DNA of 64,000 bases, taken from positions 152,863 through 216,862 of the forward strand of contig NZ_JAANNO010000005.1 in assembly GCF_011250645.1 (NCBI RefSeq), given 5' to 3'. The notes under the pieces are model-generated. The model made no database searches, was not told the DNA's origin, and was given only the letters and a program-made list of their open reading frames with translations. Positions 52,605 to 61,242 of this stretch are shown in pieces; position 1 is the first letter of the stretch, and each line of letters begins with the position of its first letter. The position numbers and the translations under genes were made by a program. The DNA comes from Motilibacter aurantiacus. GTDB taxonomy: Bacteria > Actinomycetota > Actinomycetes > Motilibacterales > Motilibacteraceae.

Positions 52605-54239
52605 TCAGTCCGTGACGGAGACGACCACCGAGTGCCAGCCCTGAGACCCCTCAGGGAACGGCGTCTCTCTTGCTTCCGGCTGCACCGCCCCGTCGGTGTC
52701 CGCCGCGCGCACCTCGAGCTTGTGGCTCCCGGGTGTGGTGGCCTCCCACTCCCAGACCCACTGCCGCCAGAGGTCGGTGCTCGCGGCGGTGGACAGCTGC
52801 GCCTGCTGCCACGGCCCGCCGTCCACCCGGACCTCGACCCTTGCGACTCCACGGTGCTGGGCCCACGCGACTCCCGCAACCGCAACGCGTCCCACCCGGT
52901 TGCGGGAGAAGGGCCGTGGGGTGTCGATGCGCGACGCCGTCTTGATCGGCGCCTGCGCTGCCCAGCCCCGCTTCACCCAGTAGGCGTCGTACGCCGCGAA
53001 CGACGTGACCTCGAGCTCGGTCACCCACTTGGTCGCCGAGACGTAGCCGTAGAGGCCGGGGATCACCATCCGGCACGGGAACCCGTGCTTGGGCGTGAGC
53101 GGTCTGCCGTTCATGGCGACCGCCAGCATCGCGTCGCGGCCGTCCATGGCCACGGCCGTCGGGGTGCCGATGGTCATCCCGTCGACCGACCGGCTCACGA
53201 TCTGGTCGGCGCCGGCCCGGGGCCCGGCCTCGGCGAGCAGCGGCCCGAGCGGGACGCCGAGCCAGCGCGCGGTCCCGACAAGGTCGCCTCCCACCTCGTT
53301 CGACACACAGGTCAGCGTGATGTCGCGCTCGATCATGGGCCGTGCGAGCAGCTGCTCCCAGTCGAGCGTGAGCTCCCGCTCGACGTCACCGAAGACCCGC
53401 AGGGACCAGTCCTCGGTGGCGACCTGAGGCACCGTGAGGGCGGTGTCGACCCGATAGAAGTCGCGCTCGGAGGTGAAGAAGGCCGACACCCCCGGCGTCT
53501 GCAGCACCGCACCGCGGGCGAGCGCCGGCGCAGGGCTCGCCGGCGCCGGGAGCCGCACCGCGGAACGGGACGCGGCGGCGCCCAGCCGGCGGACCGCTGC
53601 CCGGCCCACGACGTCGGACCCGAGAGCGGCCACGCCGACCCCCGCGGCCGTAGCCAGGAAGCGGCGCCGGTCGACACCCGAGCCACCGTCACCCGTGCCG
53701 TTGTCACCGGTGCCGGGGCCGAACGTGCCGACGTCGCTGGGGACATGCCCTGCGTCGGCCGCGGGCACGTCCCGCGCGGAAGGGGCCCGGACGGCGCGGA
53801 GCAGCAGCCCGAGGGCCACCACCCCGGCGACGCCTCCGCTCAAAGAGGGAAGCGCGTCTTGCCAATCCGCGTTCGGACGCGTGACCGCGGCCGCGGCGGC
53901 CACGACTCCCAGGGCGGCCACGCCGGCGTACCCGAGGAGCCTGTGCCGGACGGCCAGCACACCGACCGCCAACGCCAGGAGCAGCACTGTGGCGATCACA
54001 CCGGCGAGCAGGACGTCCTTGTCGTTCTCGCCGAAGCTCCGGATGGCGAGCTCCTTGAGCCACCGCGGGGTCCGGTCGACGAACGCCCCGCCGACGGCGA
54101 TGACCGGCGACGAGGCACGGCCGAGCAGTCCGGCCACGACCTCGGACACGCCGAGCGCGAGGAGGGCCGCGAGCAGGCCCGCGGCGGCGCCGGCGGTCCC
54201 CCGCCACCGCTCGCCGCTGCGCCTGCCCTTGCTGGTCAC
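52605..54239 (-). CDS. Membrane-anchored sulfite oxidase-family molybdopterin enzyme
   Basis: The 544-residue protein has an N-terminal block of about four helices (residues 15-150). A Tat-like motif then occurs inside the chain (DRRRFLATAAGVGVAALG, near residue 190), followed by the oxidoreductase domain. The Mo-binding Cys is in DITLTCVSNEVGGDLVGTA, and KHGFPCRMVIPGLYGYVSAK-type residues line the cofactor site. A C-terminal Mo-co dimerisation domain (RVGRVAVAGVAWAQHRGV) completes it. The substrate may be sulfite or another oxyanion. The GTG start at 54239 is tentative. It depends on molybdenum, which the modABC operon would supply. Confidence 0.87.
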   Translation of the reverse strand: MTSKGRRSGERWRGTAGAAAGLLAALLALGVSEVVAGLLGRASSPVIAVGGAFVDRTPRWLKELAIRSFGENDKDVLLAGVIATVLLLALAVGVLAVRHRLLGYAGVAALGVVAAAAAVTRPNADWQDALPSLSGGVAGVVALGLLLRAVRAPSARDVPAADAGHVPSDVGTFGPGTGDNGTGDGGSGVDRRRFLATAAGVGVAALGSDVVGRAAVRRLGAAASRSAVRLPAPASPAPALARGAVLQTPGVSAFFTSERDFYRVDTALTVPQVATEDWSLRVFGDVERELTLDWEQLLARPMIERDITLTCVSNEVGGDLVGTARWLGVPLGPLLAEAGPRAGADQIVSRSVDGMTIGTPTAVAMDGRDAMLAVAMNGRPLTPKHGFPCRMVIPGLYGYVSATKWVTELEVTSFAAYDAYWVKRGWAAQAPIKTASRIDTPRPFSRNRVGRVAVAGVAWAQHRGVARVEVRVDGGPWQQAQLSTAASTDLWRQWVWEWEATTPGSHKLEVRAADTDGAVQPEARETPFPEGSQGWHSVVVSVTD

Positions 54240-54327
54240 ACCTGGTCTTCGGCTCTGCGCCGGGACCGGACTGCCGGGGTGCGTGCGAGCCAGGTCACTG
54301 TTTGAGCACGCACCGTCGGCACCTCCG

Positions 54328-55476
54328 TCAGCTCAGCGCCTGCTCCAGGTCGGCGACCAGGTCGTCTGCGCTCTCGATGCCCACCGACAACCGGACCAGG
54401 TCGGCGGGGACCTCCAGCGGGGAGCCCGCCGCGGACGCGTGGGTCATGCGCCCCGGGTGCTCGATGAGCGACTCCACGCCGCCGAGCGACTCCCCGAGCG
54501 TGAACACCTTCGCCCGCTCGCAGACGCGCAGCGCTGCGTCCTCGCCGCCCTTGAGCCGGAACGACACCATCCCACCGAAGGCACGCATCTGCTTGCGCGC
54601 GATCTCGTGGCCCAGGTGGCCGGGCAGCCCCGGGTAGAGAACCTCAGCAACTGCAGAAGAGCCGTTCAGGAACTCCACGACGCGCTCGGCATTTGCGCAG
54701 TGTCGGTCCATGCGGACGGCGAGGGTCTTGGCGCCGCGCAGCACGAGCCAGCTGTCCAAGGGGCCGGGCACGGCACCAGCGGCGTTCTGGGAGAACGCGA
54801 GGCGCTCACCCAGCTCCGCGTCGGCGACGACCAGGGCGCCCCCGACAACATCGGAGTGGCCGCCGAGGTACTTCGTGGTCGAGTGCACGACCACGTCCGC
54901 CCCGAGCGCGAGCGGCTGCTGCAGGTAGGGCGAGGCGAACGTGTTGTCGACGAGGACGAGGGCGTCGTTGTCGTGCGCGATCGCGGAGACGGCGGAGATG
55001 TCGGCGATCGACAGCAGCGGGTTCGAGGGCGTCTCGACCCAGACCAGCCTGGTGGAGCCGGGGCGCACGGCGGCGCGGACCGCGTCGAGGTCGCGCAGGT
55101 CGACGGGGTCGTACTCGATCCCCCACCGCGACCAGACTTTGGCGAACAGCCGGTAGGTGCCGCCGTAGGCGTCGTTGGGGACGATCACGTGGTCGCCGGG
55201 CGAGAGGACCGTGCGCAGCAGGGTGTCCTCGGCCGCGAGCCCGCTGGCGAACGCCAGGGCCCGCCGCCCGCCCTCGAGGGCCGCCAGGCACTCCTCGAGG
55301 GCGGTCCGGGTCGGGTTGCCCGAGCGCGAGTACTCGTAGCCGCCGCGGAGCCCGCCGACGCCGTCCTGCTTGTACGTCGACGCCTGCACGATCGGCGGCA
55401 CCACGGCCCCGGTGAGCGGGTCGGGCTCCTGCCCGGCATGGATCGCAAGGGTCTCGAAGCCGTACGCGTCGGTCAT
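54328..55476 (-). CDS. metB: Cystathionine gamma-synthase/gamma-lyase
   Basis: The 382-residue Cys/Met-metabolism PLP enzyme has LAIHAGQEPDPLTGAVVPPI, YEYSRSGNPTRTALEECLA, VDNTFASPYLQQPL and the PLP lysine in VVHSTTKYLGGHSDVVGGA. It either makes cystathionine or splits it to cysteine. A cystathionine beta-synthase gene lies less than 1 kb away, so reverse transsulfuration (lyase) is likely, as discussed for mycobacterial metB/cbs. The ATG at 55476 lies exactly 7 nt behind TAGCGT, indicating a leaderless mRNA; a GTG at 55485 is an alternative. Confidence 0.92.
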   Translation of the reverse strand: MTDAYGFETLAIHAGQEPDPLTGAVVPPIVQASTYKQDGVGGLRGGYEYSRSGNPTRTALEECLAALEGGRRALAFASGLAAEDTLLRTVLSPGDHVIVPNDAYGGTYRLFAKVWSRWGIEYDPVDLRDLDAVRAAVRPGSTRLVWVETPSNPLLSIADISAVSAIAHDNDALVLVDNTFASPYLQQPLALGADVVVHSTTKYLGGHSDVVGGALVVADAELGERLAFSQNAAGAVPGPLDSWLVLRGAKTLAVRMDRHCANAERVVEFLNGSSAVAEVLYPGLPGHLGHEIARKQMRAFGGMVSFRLKGGEDAALRVCERAKVFTLGESLGGVESLIEHPGRMTHASAAGSPLEVPADLVRLSVGIESADDLVADLEQALS

Positions 55477-55483
55477 GCGTCTC

Positions 55484-55489
55484 ACGCTA
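55484..55489 (-). promoter_or_regulatory. -10 box of a leaderless promoter for metB
   Basis: TAGCGT on the minus strand ends 7 nt before the ATG at 55476. No clear -35. Confidence 0.5.
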
Positions 55490-55589
55490 GACCCGTCCGG
55501 CGCGGGCGGGCGCAGCGCGCCTCGCCGGCGGCCCGGGCCGGCGGGCCCGCCCCGCGGAATCCGCGCGGCCCACCGGGCGTTGCAGAGGC

Positions 55590-56282
55590 ATGCTGTTCGG
55601 ACGCATGAAGGCTTCCATGGTCCCCGCCGGGTCGGCCCTGCCCGGGCGCCCGGGGCGGCCGTACTCGCTCGCCGGCACGCACACCGTGCTCGGCACCCCG
55701 ATCGAGGGCCCGTACCCCGAGGGCCTGGAGACCGCGTACTTCGCGATGGGCTGCTTCTGGGGCGCAGAGCGCGCGTTCTGGAAGGTGCCGGGCGTGTGGA
55801 CCACCGCCGTCGGCTATCAGGGCGGGTTCACCCCGAACCCGACCTACGAGGAGACGTGCACCGGCATGACCGGGCACACCGAGGCCGTGAAGGTCGTCTT
55901 CGACCCGGCGAAGGTGACGTACGCCGAGCTGCTCGGGGTGTTCTGGGAGTCGCACGACCCGACCCAGGGCTACCGGCAGGGCAACGACGTCGGCACGCAG
56001 TACCGCTCGGCGGTCTACTGGACCTCCGAGGAGCAGCGGGCGGCCGTGGAGGCGTCGCGGGCGGCGTACCAGCAGGAGCTGACCCGCGCCGGCCACGGCG
56101 AGATCACCTCGGAGCTGGCCCCGGCCGGTGAGTTCTACTACGCCGAGGACTACCACCAGCAGTACCTCTCGGACGCCAAGGTGCCGTGGGGCTACTGCGG
56201 GCTCGGCGGCACCGGTGTCTCGTGCCCGGTGGGGCTGAACGTCCCCGCGCAGGCCGAGCAGACCGCTCCGAGCGCCGGCTAG
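55590..56282 (+). CDS. msrA: Peptide methionine sulfoxide reductase MsrA
   Basis: The 230-residue enzyme has the catalytic motif [20 protein letters not shown] and the typical [20 protein letters not shown] and [13 protein letters not shown]-terminal Cys residues ([15 protein letters not shown]) act as resolving residues. It reduces Met-S-sulfoxide in damaged proteins. The first ATG has a poorly spaced ribosome binding site; an in-frame ATG at 55605 is possible. It lies between metB and cbs. Confidence 0.93.
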   Translation: MLFGRMKASMVPAGSALPGRPGRPYSLAGTHTVLGTPIEGPYPEGLETAYFAMGCFWGAERAFWKVPGVWTTAVGYQGGFTPNPTYEETCTGMTGHTEAVKVVFDPAKVTYAELLGVFWESHDPTQGYRQGNDVGTQYRSAVYWTSEEQRAAVEASRAAYQQELTRAGHGEITSELAPAGEFYYAEDYHQQYLSDAKVPWGYCGLGGTGVSCPVGLNVPAQAEQTAPSAG

Positions 56283-56300
56283 GACGAGCGGCACGAGGCG

Positions 56301-56330
56301 ACACGGGGCGACACGGGGCGACACGGGGCA
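56301..56330. repeat. Short 10-bp tandem repeat
   Basis: ACACGGGGCG is repeated three times (the last with one change) between the msrA stop and the terminator. Probably slippage in non-coding DNA. Confidence 0.7.
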
Positions 56331-56340
56331 CAGCGCAGAG

Positions 56341-56366
56341 GGGCCGGCGACACACGTCGCCGGCCC
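56341..56366. terminator. Bidirectional terminator between msrA and cbs
   Basis: GGGCCGGCGAC pairs with GTCGCCGGCCC (11 bp) around an ACAC loop, followed by TTCG. Confidence 0.75.
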
Positions 56367-56403
56367 TTCGTGCGCCTCGCCCCGCCCTTCCCGCCCGTGA
56401 AGG

Positions 56404-57774
56404 TCAGGGGGCGGCGAGATAGCCCAGCAGGTCCTGCCGGGTGATGACGCCGACCGGGTCGCCGTCCGCGATGACCACGGCGGCACCGGATTGCTCCAGT
56501 GCGGTGACCGCGGCGCTGACCGGCTCGCCGGCGCCGAGGATCGGCAGCGGGTCGCTCATGTGCTGGTCCAGCCGGTCCGCAAGGTGCGCCCGCCCGGCGA
56601 ACAGGGCGTCGAGCAGCGCGGCCTCCGACACCGAGCCGACGATCTCGGCAGCCTTGACCGGCGGCTCGGCGCGCACGACCGGCATCTGCGACACGGCGTA
56701 CTCGCGCAGGATGTCCACGGCCTCGCGCACCGTCTCGGTCGGGTGCACGTGGACGAACGCCGGGACGTCGGAGCCCGACTTCGCCCGGAGCACCTCGCCC
56801 ACGGTCGCCTCCTTGGACGTCTCGAGGAAGCCGTAGGACGCCATCCAGTCGTCGTTGAAGATCTTGGACAGGTAGCCGCGGCCGCCGTCGGGCAGCAGCA
56901 CGACCACCACGTCGTCGGGGCCGAGCCGCTCGGCGACGCGCAGCGCGGCGACGACCGCCATGCCGCACGAGCCGCCGACGAGCAGGCCCTCCTCGCGGGC
57001 GAGCCGGCGGGTCATGACGAACGAGTCACGGTCGGACACCGCGACGATCTCGTCCGCGATCTCCCGGTCGTACGCCTCGGGCCAGAAGTCCTCGCCCACG
57101 CCCTCGACGAGGTACGGGCGGCCCGTGCCGCCGCTGTAGACCGAGCCCTCCGGGTCCGCCCCGACGACACGAACTCGCCCTTGTGAAGCCTCCTTCAGGT
57201 AGCGCCCGGTGCCCGAGATCGTTCCCCCGGTGCCGACACCGGTCACGAAATGCGTGATCCTGCCTTCGGTCTGCTTCCAGATCTCCGGCCCGGTCGTCTC
57301 ATAGTGCGACCGCGGGTTGTTCGGGTTCGCGTACTGGTTCGGCTTCCACGCGCCCTCGATCTCGCGGGCGAGCCGGTCGCTGACGCTGTAGTACGAGCGC
57401 GGGTCCTCGGGGTCGACGGCCGTCGGGCAGACGACCACCTCCGCGCCGTACGCCTGCAGCACGTTGCGCTTGTCGACCGCCACCTTGTCGGGCATCACCG
57501 TGACGACCCGGTAGCCGCGCTGCTGCGCCACGATCGCCAGCCCGACGCCGGTGTTGCCGGAGGTCGGCTCGACGATCGTGCCCCCCGGCTTGAGCTCTCC
57601 CGAGGCCTCGGCGGCCTCGATCATGCGGGTGGCGATGCGGTCCTTGACCGACCCGCCGGGGTTGAGCGACTCGACCTTGGCCAGCACGAGCGGCTGCACG
57701 TGCGAGGCGACGGAGCGCAGGCGGACCAGGGGGGTGTCGCCGATCAGGTCGACGACGGACTCGGCGTAATCCAC
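56404..57774 (-). CDS. cbs: Cystathionine beta-synthase with CBS-domain pair
   Basis: The 456-residue protein has a fold-type II PLP domain (PLP lysine in LNPGGSVKDRIATRM; phosphate loop EPTSGNTGVGLA; THFVTGVGTGGTISG) and two C-terminal CBS domains from about residue 335 (GEVLRAKSGSDVP, DPVGVITRQDLLG). No N-terminal haem domain is present. It condenses serine or O-acetylserine with homocysteine. The GTG at 57774 is 7 nt behind TAGGCT, so transcription is leaderless; the open frame upstream is not coding. It is divergent from the SGNH hydrolase, as in Rv1075c-Rv1077. Confidence 0.93.
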   Translation of the reverse strand: MDYAESVVDLIGDTPLVRLRSVASHVQPLVLAKVESLNPGGSVKDRIATRMIEAAEASGELKPGGTIVEPTSGNTGVGLAIVAQQRGYRVVTVMPDKVAVDKRNVLQAYGAEVVVCPTAVDPEDPRSYYSVSDRLAREIEGAWKPNQYANPNNPRSHYETTGPEIWKQTEGRITHFVTGVGTGGTISGTGRYLKEASQGRVRVVGADPEGSVYSGGTGRPYLVEGVGEDFWPEAYDREIADEIVAVSDRDSFVMTRRLAREEGLLVGGSCGMAVVAALRVAERLGPDDVVVVLLPDGGRGYLSKIFNDDWMASYGFLETSKEATVGEVLRAKSGSDVPAFVHVHPTETVREAVDILREYAVSQMPVVRAEPPVKAAEIVGSVSEAALLDALFAGRAHLADRLDQHMSDPLPILGAGEPVSAAVTALEQSGAAVVIADGDPVGVITRQDLLGYLAAP

Positions 57775-57781
57775 GCGACGC

Positions 57782-57787
57782 AGCCTA
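57782..57787 (-). promoter_or_regulatory. -10 box of a leaderless promoter for cbs
   Basis: TAGGCT on the minus strand ends 7 nt before the GTG start at 57774. Confidence 0.5.
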
Positions 57788-57916
57788 GGGGCGCGCCCTT
57801 GGATACCGTGGCGACACCCCCGCGGCCCGAGGCGCACCGCACCCCCGACCGCGTACGCACCGAGGAGGTCGCCCCGTGCCCGCCCGCCGTCCCTGCACCC
57901 CTCCGGCAGCCCGCCC

Positions 57917-59041
57917 GTGAGCCGGGCTTCCGCGGCGCGCCGGATCGCGGTGGCAGCGGCGTACGGCGGGACCGGCGTCGGTGCCATGTCGGCCACGACG
58001 TACGCGCTGCTGCGGGCACAGGCCAAGCTGGCCCGGCGCCGGATCGGGCAGCCGGTCGACAACTCCCCCGACGCGGACGGGGTCTACGGCGGGCACTTCG
58101 CGGCCGCGCCGCTCTCCCTCGTGGTTCTCGGCGACTCGAGCGCCGCCGGCCTCGGCGTGCACCGGGCCGAGGAGACCCCGGGAGCCGTCATCGCCGCGGG
58201 CGTGGCAACGGTGGCCCGCCGCCCCGTGCGGCTCACCCGGGTCGCCAAGGTCGGCGCGCGCTCCGACGGGCTCGAGCGGCAGGTGACCGCCGCGTTGCAG
58301 GCGACGCCGCACGTCGCGGTGGTGATGATCGGCGGCAACGACGTCACGCACCGGGTACGCCCGTCGGCGTCGGTGCGCCACCTGGTCGAGGCGGTCGGCC
58401 GGCTGCGGCAGGCCGGCTGCGAGGTCGTCGTGGGCACCTGCCCGGACCTCGGCACCATCCAGCCCATCGCGCAGCCGCTTCGGCTGCTCGCCCGGCAGTG
58501 GTCCCGGCAGCTCGCGGCGGCGCAGACCATCGGAGTCGTCGAGGCCGGCGGGCGCACGGTGTCGCTCGGGGACCTGCTCGGCCCGGAGTTCGCCGCCCGC
58601 CCGCTGGAGATGTTCGGCCCGGACCGCTTCCACCCGTCGGCGGCCGGCTACCGCGCCGCCGCCGAGGCGCTGCTCCCCTCGGTGCTGGCGGCACTCGGGC
58701 TCGCGCCTGCCGGCGAGGACACGCCGGACGCCCGGCGCGGGGAGGGCGTCCGTACGGTCGCCGAGGCGGCGGTGGCGGCGGCGGACACCGCGGGCACCGA
58801 GGTCACCGGTGCGGCGGTGGCCGGGCGCGAGCGCGGGCCGCGCGGGCGCTGGGCGCTGCTGCTGCGCCGCAGGCCCGAGCCGGTGGACACCAGCGAGGCG
58901 ACGGGCACGGACGACGGCGGCGGGATGCCGGGCGGCACGACCGGCGACGGCGAGCCGGCGGCCGCTCCGCCCGCCCTCCCCGGTCCGGCGGAGGCCGCCC
59001 CCGTGGCGGGCGTCGCGTCCCGGTCGGGGTCGGCCGACTAG
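57917..59041 (+). CDS. SGNH/GDSL-family hydrolase
   Basis: The 374-residue protein has an N-terminal hydrophobic stretch, then the SGNH blocks: LSLVVLGDSSAAGLGV (nucleophile Ser), VVMIGGNDVTHRV (oxyanion Gly and Asn) and DRFHPSAAGYRAAAEA (catalytic Asp and His). It is probably an esterase or lipase acting at the membrane or cell surface. The C-terminal 110 residues are low-complexity Ala/Gly/Thr/Pro. Homologues stand beside cbs in other actinobacteria (Rv1075c). The stop TAG overlaps the TAG of the next, convergent gene in the palindrome CTAG. Confidence 0.87.
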   Translation: MSRASAARRIAVAAAYGGTGVGAMSATTYALLRAQAKLARRRIGQPVDNSPDADGVYGGHFAAAPLSLVVLGDSSAAGLGVHRAEETPGAVIAAGVATVARRPVRLTRVAKVGARSDGLERQVTAALQATPHVAVVMIGGNDVTHRVRPSASVRHLVEAVGRLRQAGCEVVVGTCPDLGTIQPIAQPLRLLARQWSRQLAAAQTIGVVEAGGRTVSLGDLLGPEFAARPLEMFGPDRFHPSAAGYRAAAEALLPSVLAALGLAPAGEDTPDARRGEGVRTVAEAAVAAADTAGTEVTGAAVAGRERGPRGRWALLLRRRPEPVDTSEATGTDDGGGMPGGTTGDGEPAAAPPALPGPAEAAPVAGVASRSGSAD

Positions 59042-59406
59042 AGCGCCCGCCGGGCCCGGCGCAGCGCGTCGAGCGCGACGAGGGCGTCGGCGGACCGTCC
59101 CGGCGCCGAGCCCAGGGCCGCCACGAGGTCCGCGCCGCAGACCGCGACGAGGTCGGCGGCCGCCGAGGGAGCCAGCTCGGGGACCGGCCGCAGCGGCTCC
59201 CCCTCGAGCCGTGCGGCGGCGTCGGCCAGCGCCTGGGCGGCGGCGTGGGCCGCGGCGGCGCGGCTCGGCCAGGGCGGGGCGGGCTCGGGCAGCCGCGCCA
59301 GGGCCAGGGCGCGCAGCCGCTCGGTGACCCGGCGTACCTCGCGATCGAGCTCGTCACGCACCGCTGCGTCCCCGTCGCCACCATCGGTGCGCGCGCTCCC
59401 TGTCAC
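59038..59406 (-). CDS. Small hypothetical protein
   Basis: A 122-residue Ala-, Arg- and Leu-rich, probably all-helical protein (RDELDREVRRVTERLRALAL, then AAAAHAAAQALADAAARLEG). I do not recognise a family. The GTG at 59406 has no obvious ribosome binding site, and the frame is open well upstream, so the start is uncertain. Periodic charges and gene-like codon use support coding. Confidence 0.55.
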   Translation of the reverse strand: MTGSARTDGGDGDAAVRDELDREVRRVTERLRALALARLPEPAPPWPSRAAAAHAAAQALADAAARLEGEPLRPVPELAPSAAADLVAVCGADLVAALGSAPGRSADALVALDALRRARRAL

Positions 59407-59504
59407 AGGGCCAAGTGTCCGCCGGGCGCGGCGCCACTTGCGGACACCCCCGGGAGAGGAGGATTCTCGGCAGGAGACGTTGCCGACCCCTGGAGGCACT
59501 GCCG

Positions 59505-59735
59505 ATGTCCCTTCGCCCGTCCGAGGAGACCCACACCCAGCTCGTCGCGCGGATACCGCAGGCCACGGGCCGCGACATGGCCCAGTGGTTCCAGGCCCTG
59601 GAGGACGGCCCCAGCCTGCTCCGCCAGGAGGAGCGGGTCGACTGGCTGCGGACGGAGCACGACCTGTCGCACGCGTACGCCCAGGCGATCGTGCACGAGC
59701 ACGTGAAGCAGCGGGCCTCCCGCAGCTTCGACTGA
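59505..59735 (+). CDS. DUF4287-type small protein
   Basis: A 76-residue protein with the DUF4287 pattern: TGRDMAQWFQALEDG, then RVDWLRTEHDLSHAYAQAIV. The ATG has GGAGG upstream. Such domains are found alone or fused to DUF5655 proteins; the function is unknown. Confidence 0.8.
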   Translation: MSLRPSEETHTQLVARIPQATGRDMAQWFQALEDGPSLLRQEERVDWLRTEHDLSHAYAQAIVHEHVKQRASRSFD

Positions 59736-59745
59736 GCCGGGCCGA

Positions 59746-60156
59746 TTGGACGCCGAGCGCGCCCGGGAGTTCGTGCGGGCGAACTCCCGGGCGGTGCTCA
59801 CCACGTTCCGCGCGGACGGGCGGCCGCAGCTGTCGCCGGTGACCGTTGGCGTCGATGCCGAAGGCCGGGTCATCGTCAGCTCCCGCGAGACCGCGGTGAA
59901 GGTCCGCAACCTCCGCCGGGACCCGCGGGTCGCCGCCTGCGTCTTCACCGAGGGCTTCTTCGGCGACTGGGTCCAGGTCGAGGGAGCCGCGGAGGTCGTG
60001 CCGCTGCCGGAAGCCATGGAGCTGCTGGTCGACTACTACCGACGGCTCGCGGGCGAGCACCCCGACTGGGACGACTACCGCTCGGCGATGGAGCGCGAGC
60101 GACGGGTCCTCGTGCGGTTCGCGATCGAGCGCGCCGGGCCCGACGTCTCGGGCTGA
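59746..60156 (+). CDS. PPOX-class F420/FMN-dependent oxidoreductase
   Basis: The 136-residue split beta-barrel protein has ANSRAVLTTFRADGRPQLSP, VSSRETAVKVRNLRRDPRVA and WVQVEGAAEVV. It matches the pyridoxamine-phosphate-oxidase-like group in actinobacteria, many members of which use F420. The start is a TTG at 59746, 10 nt after the previous stop, without a strong ribosome binding site. Substrate unknown. Confidence 0.83.
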   Translation: MDAERAREFVRANSRAVLTTFRADGRPQLSPVTVGVDAEGRVIVSSRETAVKVRNLRRDPRVAACVFTEGFFGDWVQVEGAAEVVPLPEAMELLVDYYRRLAGEHPDWDDYRSAMERERRVLVRFAIERAGPDVSG

Positions 60157-60199
60157 CCCGCCGCGGTTATCACCGGCCCAGCCGGGCAAGCGGCGTCGT

Positions 60200-61174
60200 G
60201 TGACTCGAATCGGATACACGATCATGGGCGAGCAGGCGGGCCCGCGCCAGCTCGTCCGGGACGCCGTGCGGGCCGAGCAGGTCGGCTACGACTTCCTCGT
60301 CAGCAGCGACCACTACAACCCCTGGCTGAGCACCCAGGGCCACTCCCCCTACGCGTGGACCGTGCTGGGCGCCGTGGCGCAGGCGACCGAGCGCATCCCG
60401 TTCATGACGTACGTGACCTGCCCGCTGTTCCGCTACCACCCCGTCGTGGTGGCGCAGAAGGCCGCGACGCTCGCCGTACTGAGCGAGGGGCGCTTCACCC
60501 TCGGGCTCGGTGCCGGGGAGAACCTCAACGAGCACGTCGTGGGGGGCGGCTGGCCCCCGGTCGACACGCGCCACGAGATGTTCGAGGAGGCGCTGGAGAT
60601 CATCCGCGAGCTCTTCGACGGCGGCTACGTGACGTTCCACGGCGAGCACTACGACGTCGAGTCGGCCAAGCTCTGGGACCTGCCCGACGAGCCGGTCAAG
60701 ATCGGGGTGGCGGTCTCCGGCGAGCAGTCCTGCACCCTGGCGGGGGCGTACGCGGACCTGATGATCGCGACCGAGCCGAAGCCGGAGCTGGGCGAGTACT
60801 TCGACGCCGCGGGCGGCCAGGGCAAGCCCCGCGTCGGCCAGCTGCCCGTGAGCTTCGACCGGGACAAGGACGCGGCCGTCACCCGGGCCCATGACCAGTT
60901 CCGCTGGTTCGGGCTGACCTGGAAGGTCAACGCCGAGCTGCCGGGCCCGTCGGCCTTCAAGGCGGCCACGCAGTTCGTCAAGCCCGCGGACGTCGCCGAG
61001 TCCATCCCCTGCGGCGACGACGTGTCCGCCGTCGTCGAGGCGCTCAAGCCGTTCGTCGACGCGGGCTTCACCGATGTCGCGCTCGTCCAGATCGGCGGGG
61101 ACGCCCAGGCGGAGTTCCTCGACTGGAGCGAGTCCGAGCTGCTGCCGGCCGTCCGGGAGGCCTACGGCTCCTGA
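60200..61174 (+). CDS. F420-dependent LLM-class oxidoreductase (G6PDH-like)
   Basis: The 324-residue TIM-barrel protein has GYTIMGEQAGPRQLVRDAVR, VSSDHYNPWLSTQGHSP, RFTLGLGAGENLNEHVVG and VKIGVAVSGEQS. These resemble the F420-dependent glucose-6-phosphate dehydrogenase-like subgroup of luciferase-family enzymes. With the preceding PPOX gene it suggests an F420-using host. The GTG at 60200 is the family start. A perfect 16-bp hairpin follows. Confidence 0.85.
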   Translation: MTRIGYTIMGEQAGPRQLVRDAVRAEQVGYDFLVSSDHYNPWLSTQGHSPYAWTVLGAVAQATERIPFMTYVTCPLFRYHPVVVAQKAATLAVLSEGRFTLGLGAGENLNEHVVGGGWPPVDTRHEMFEEALEIIRELFDGGYVTFHGEHYDVESAKLWDLPDEPVKIGVAVSGEQSCTLAGAYADLMIATEPKPELGEYFDAAGGQGKPRVGQLPVSFDRDKDAAVTRAHDQFRWFGLTWKVNAELPGPSAFKAATQFVKPADVAESIPCGDDVSAVVEALKPFVDAGFTDVALVQIGGDAQAEFLDWSESELLPAVREAYGS

Positions 61175-61187
61175 CCCCCCCGGACGC

Positions 61188-61221
61188 CGAAGGGCCGGCC
61201 CCCGCGGGGGGCCGGCCCTTC
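61188..61221. terminator. Bidirectional terminator
   Basis: Arms 61188-61203 and 61206-61221 are perfectly complementary over 16 bp, between the converging LLM oxidoreductase and Bax-inhibitor genes. Confidence 0.8.
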
Positions 61222-61242
61222 GTGCGGTGCGGGGGTCGAGCG

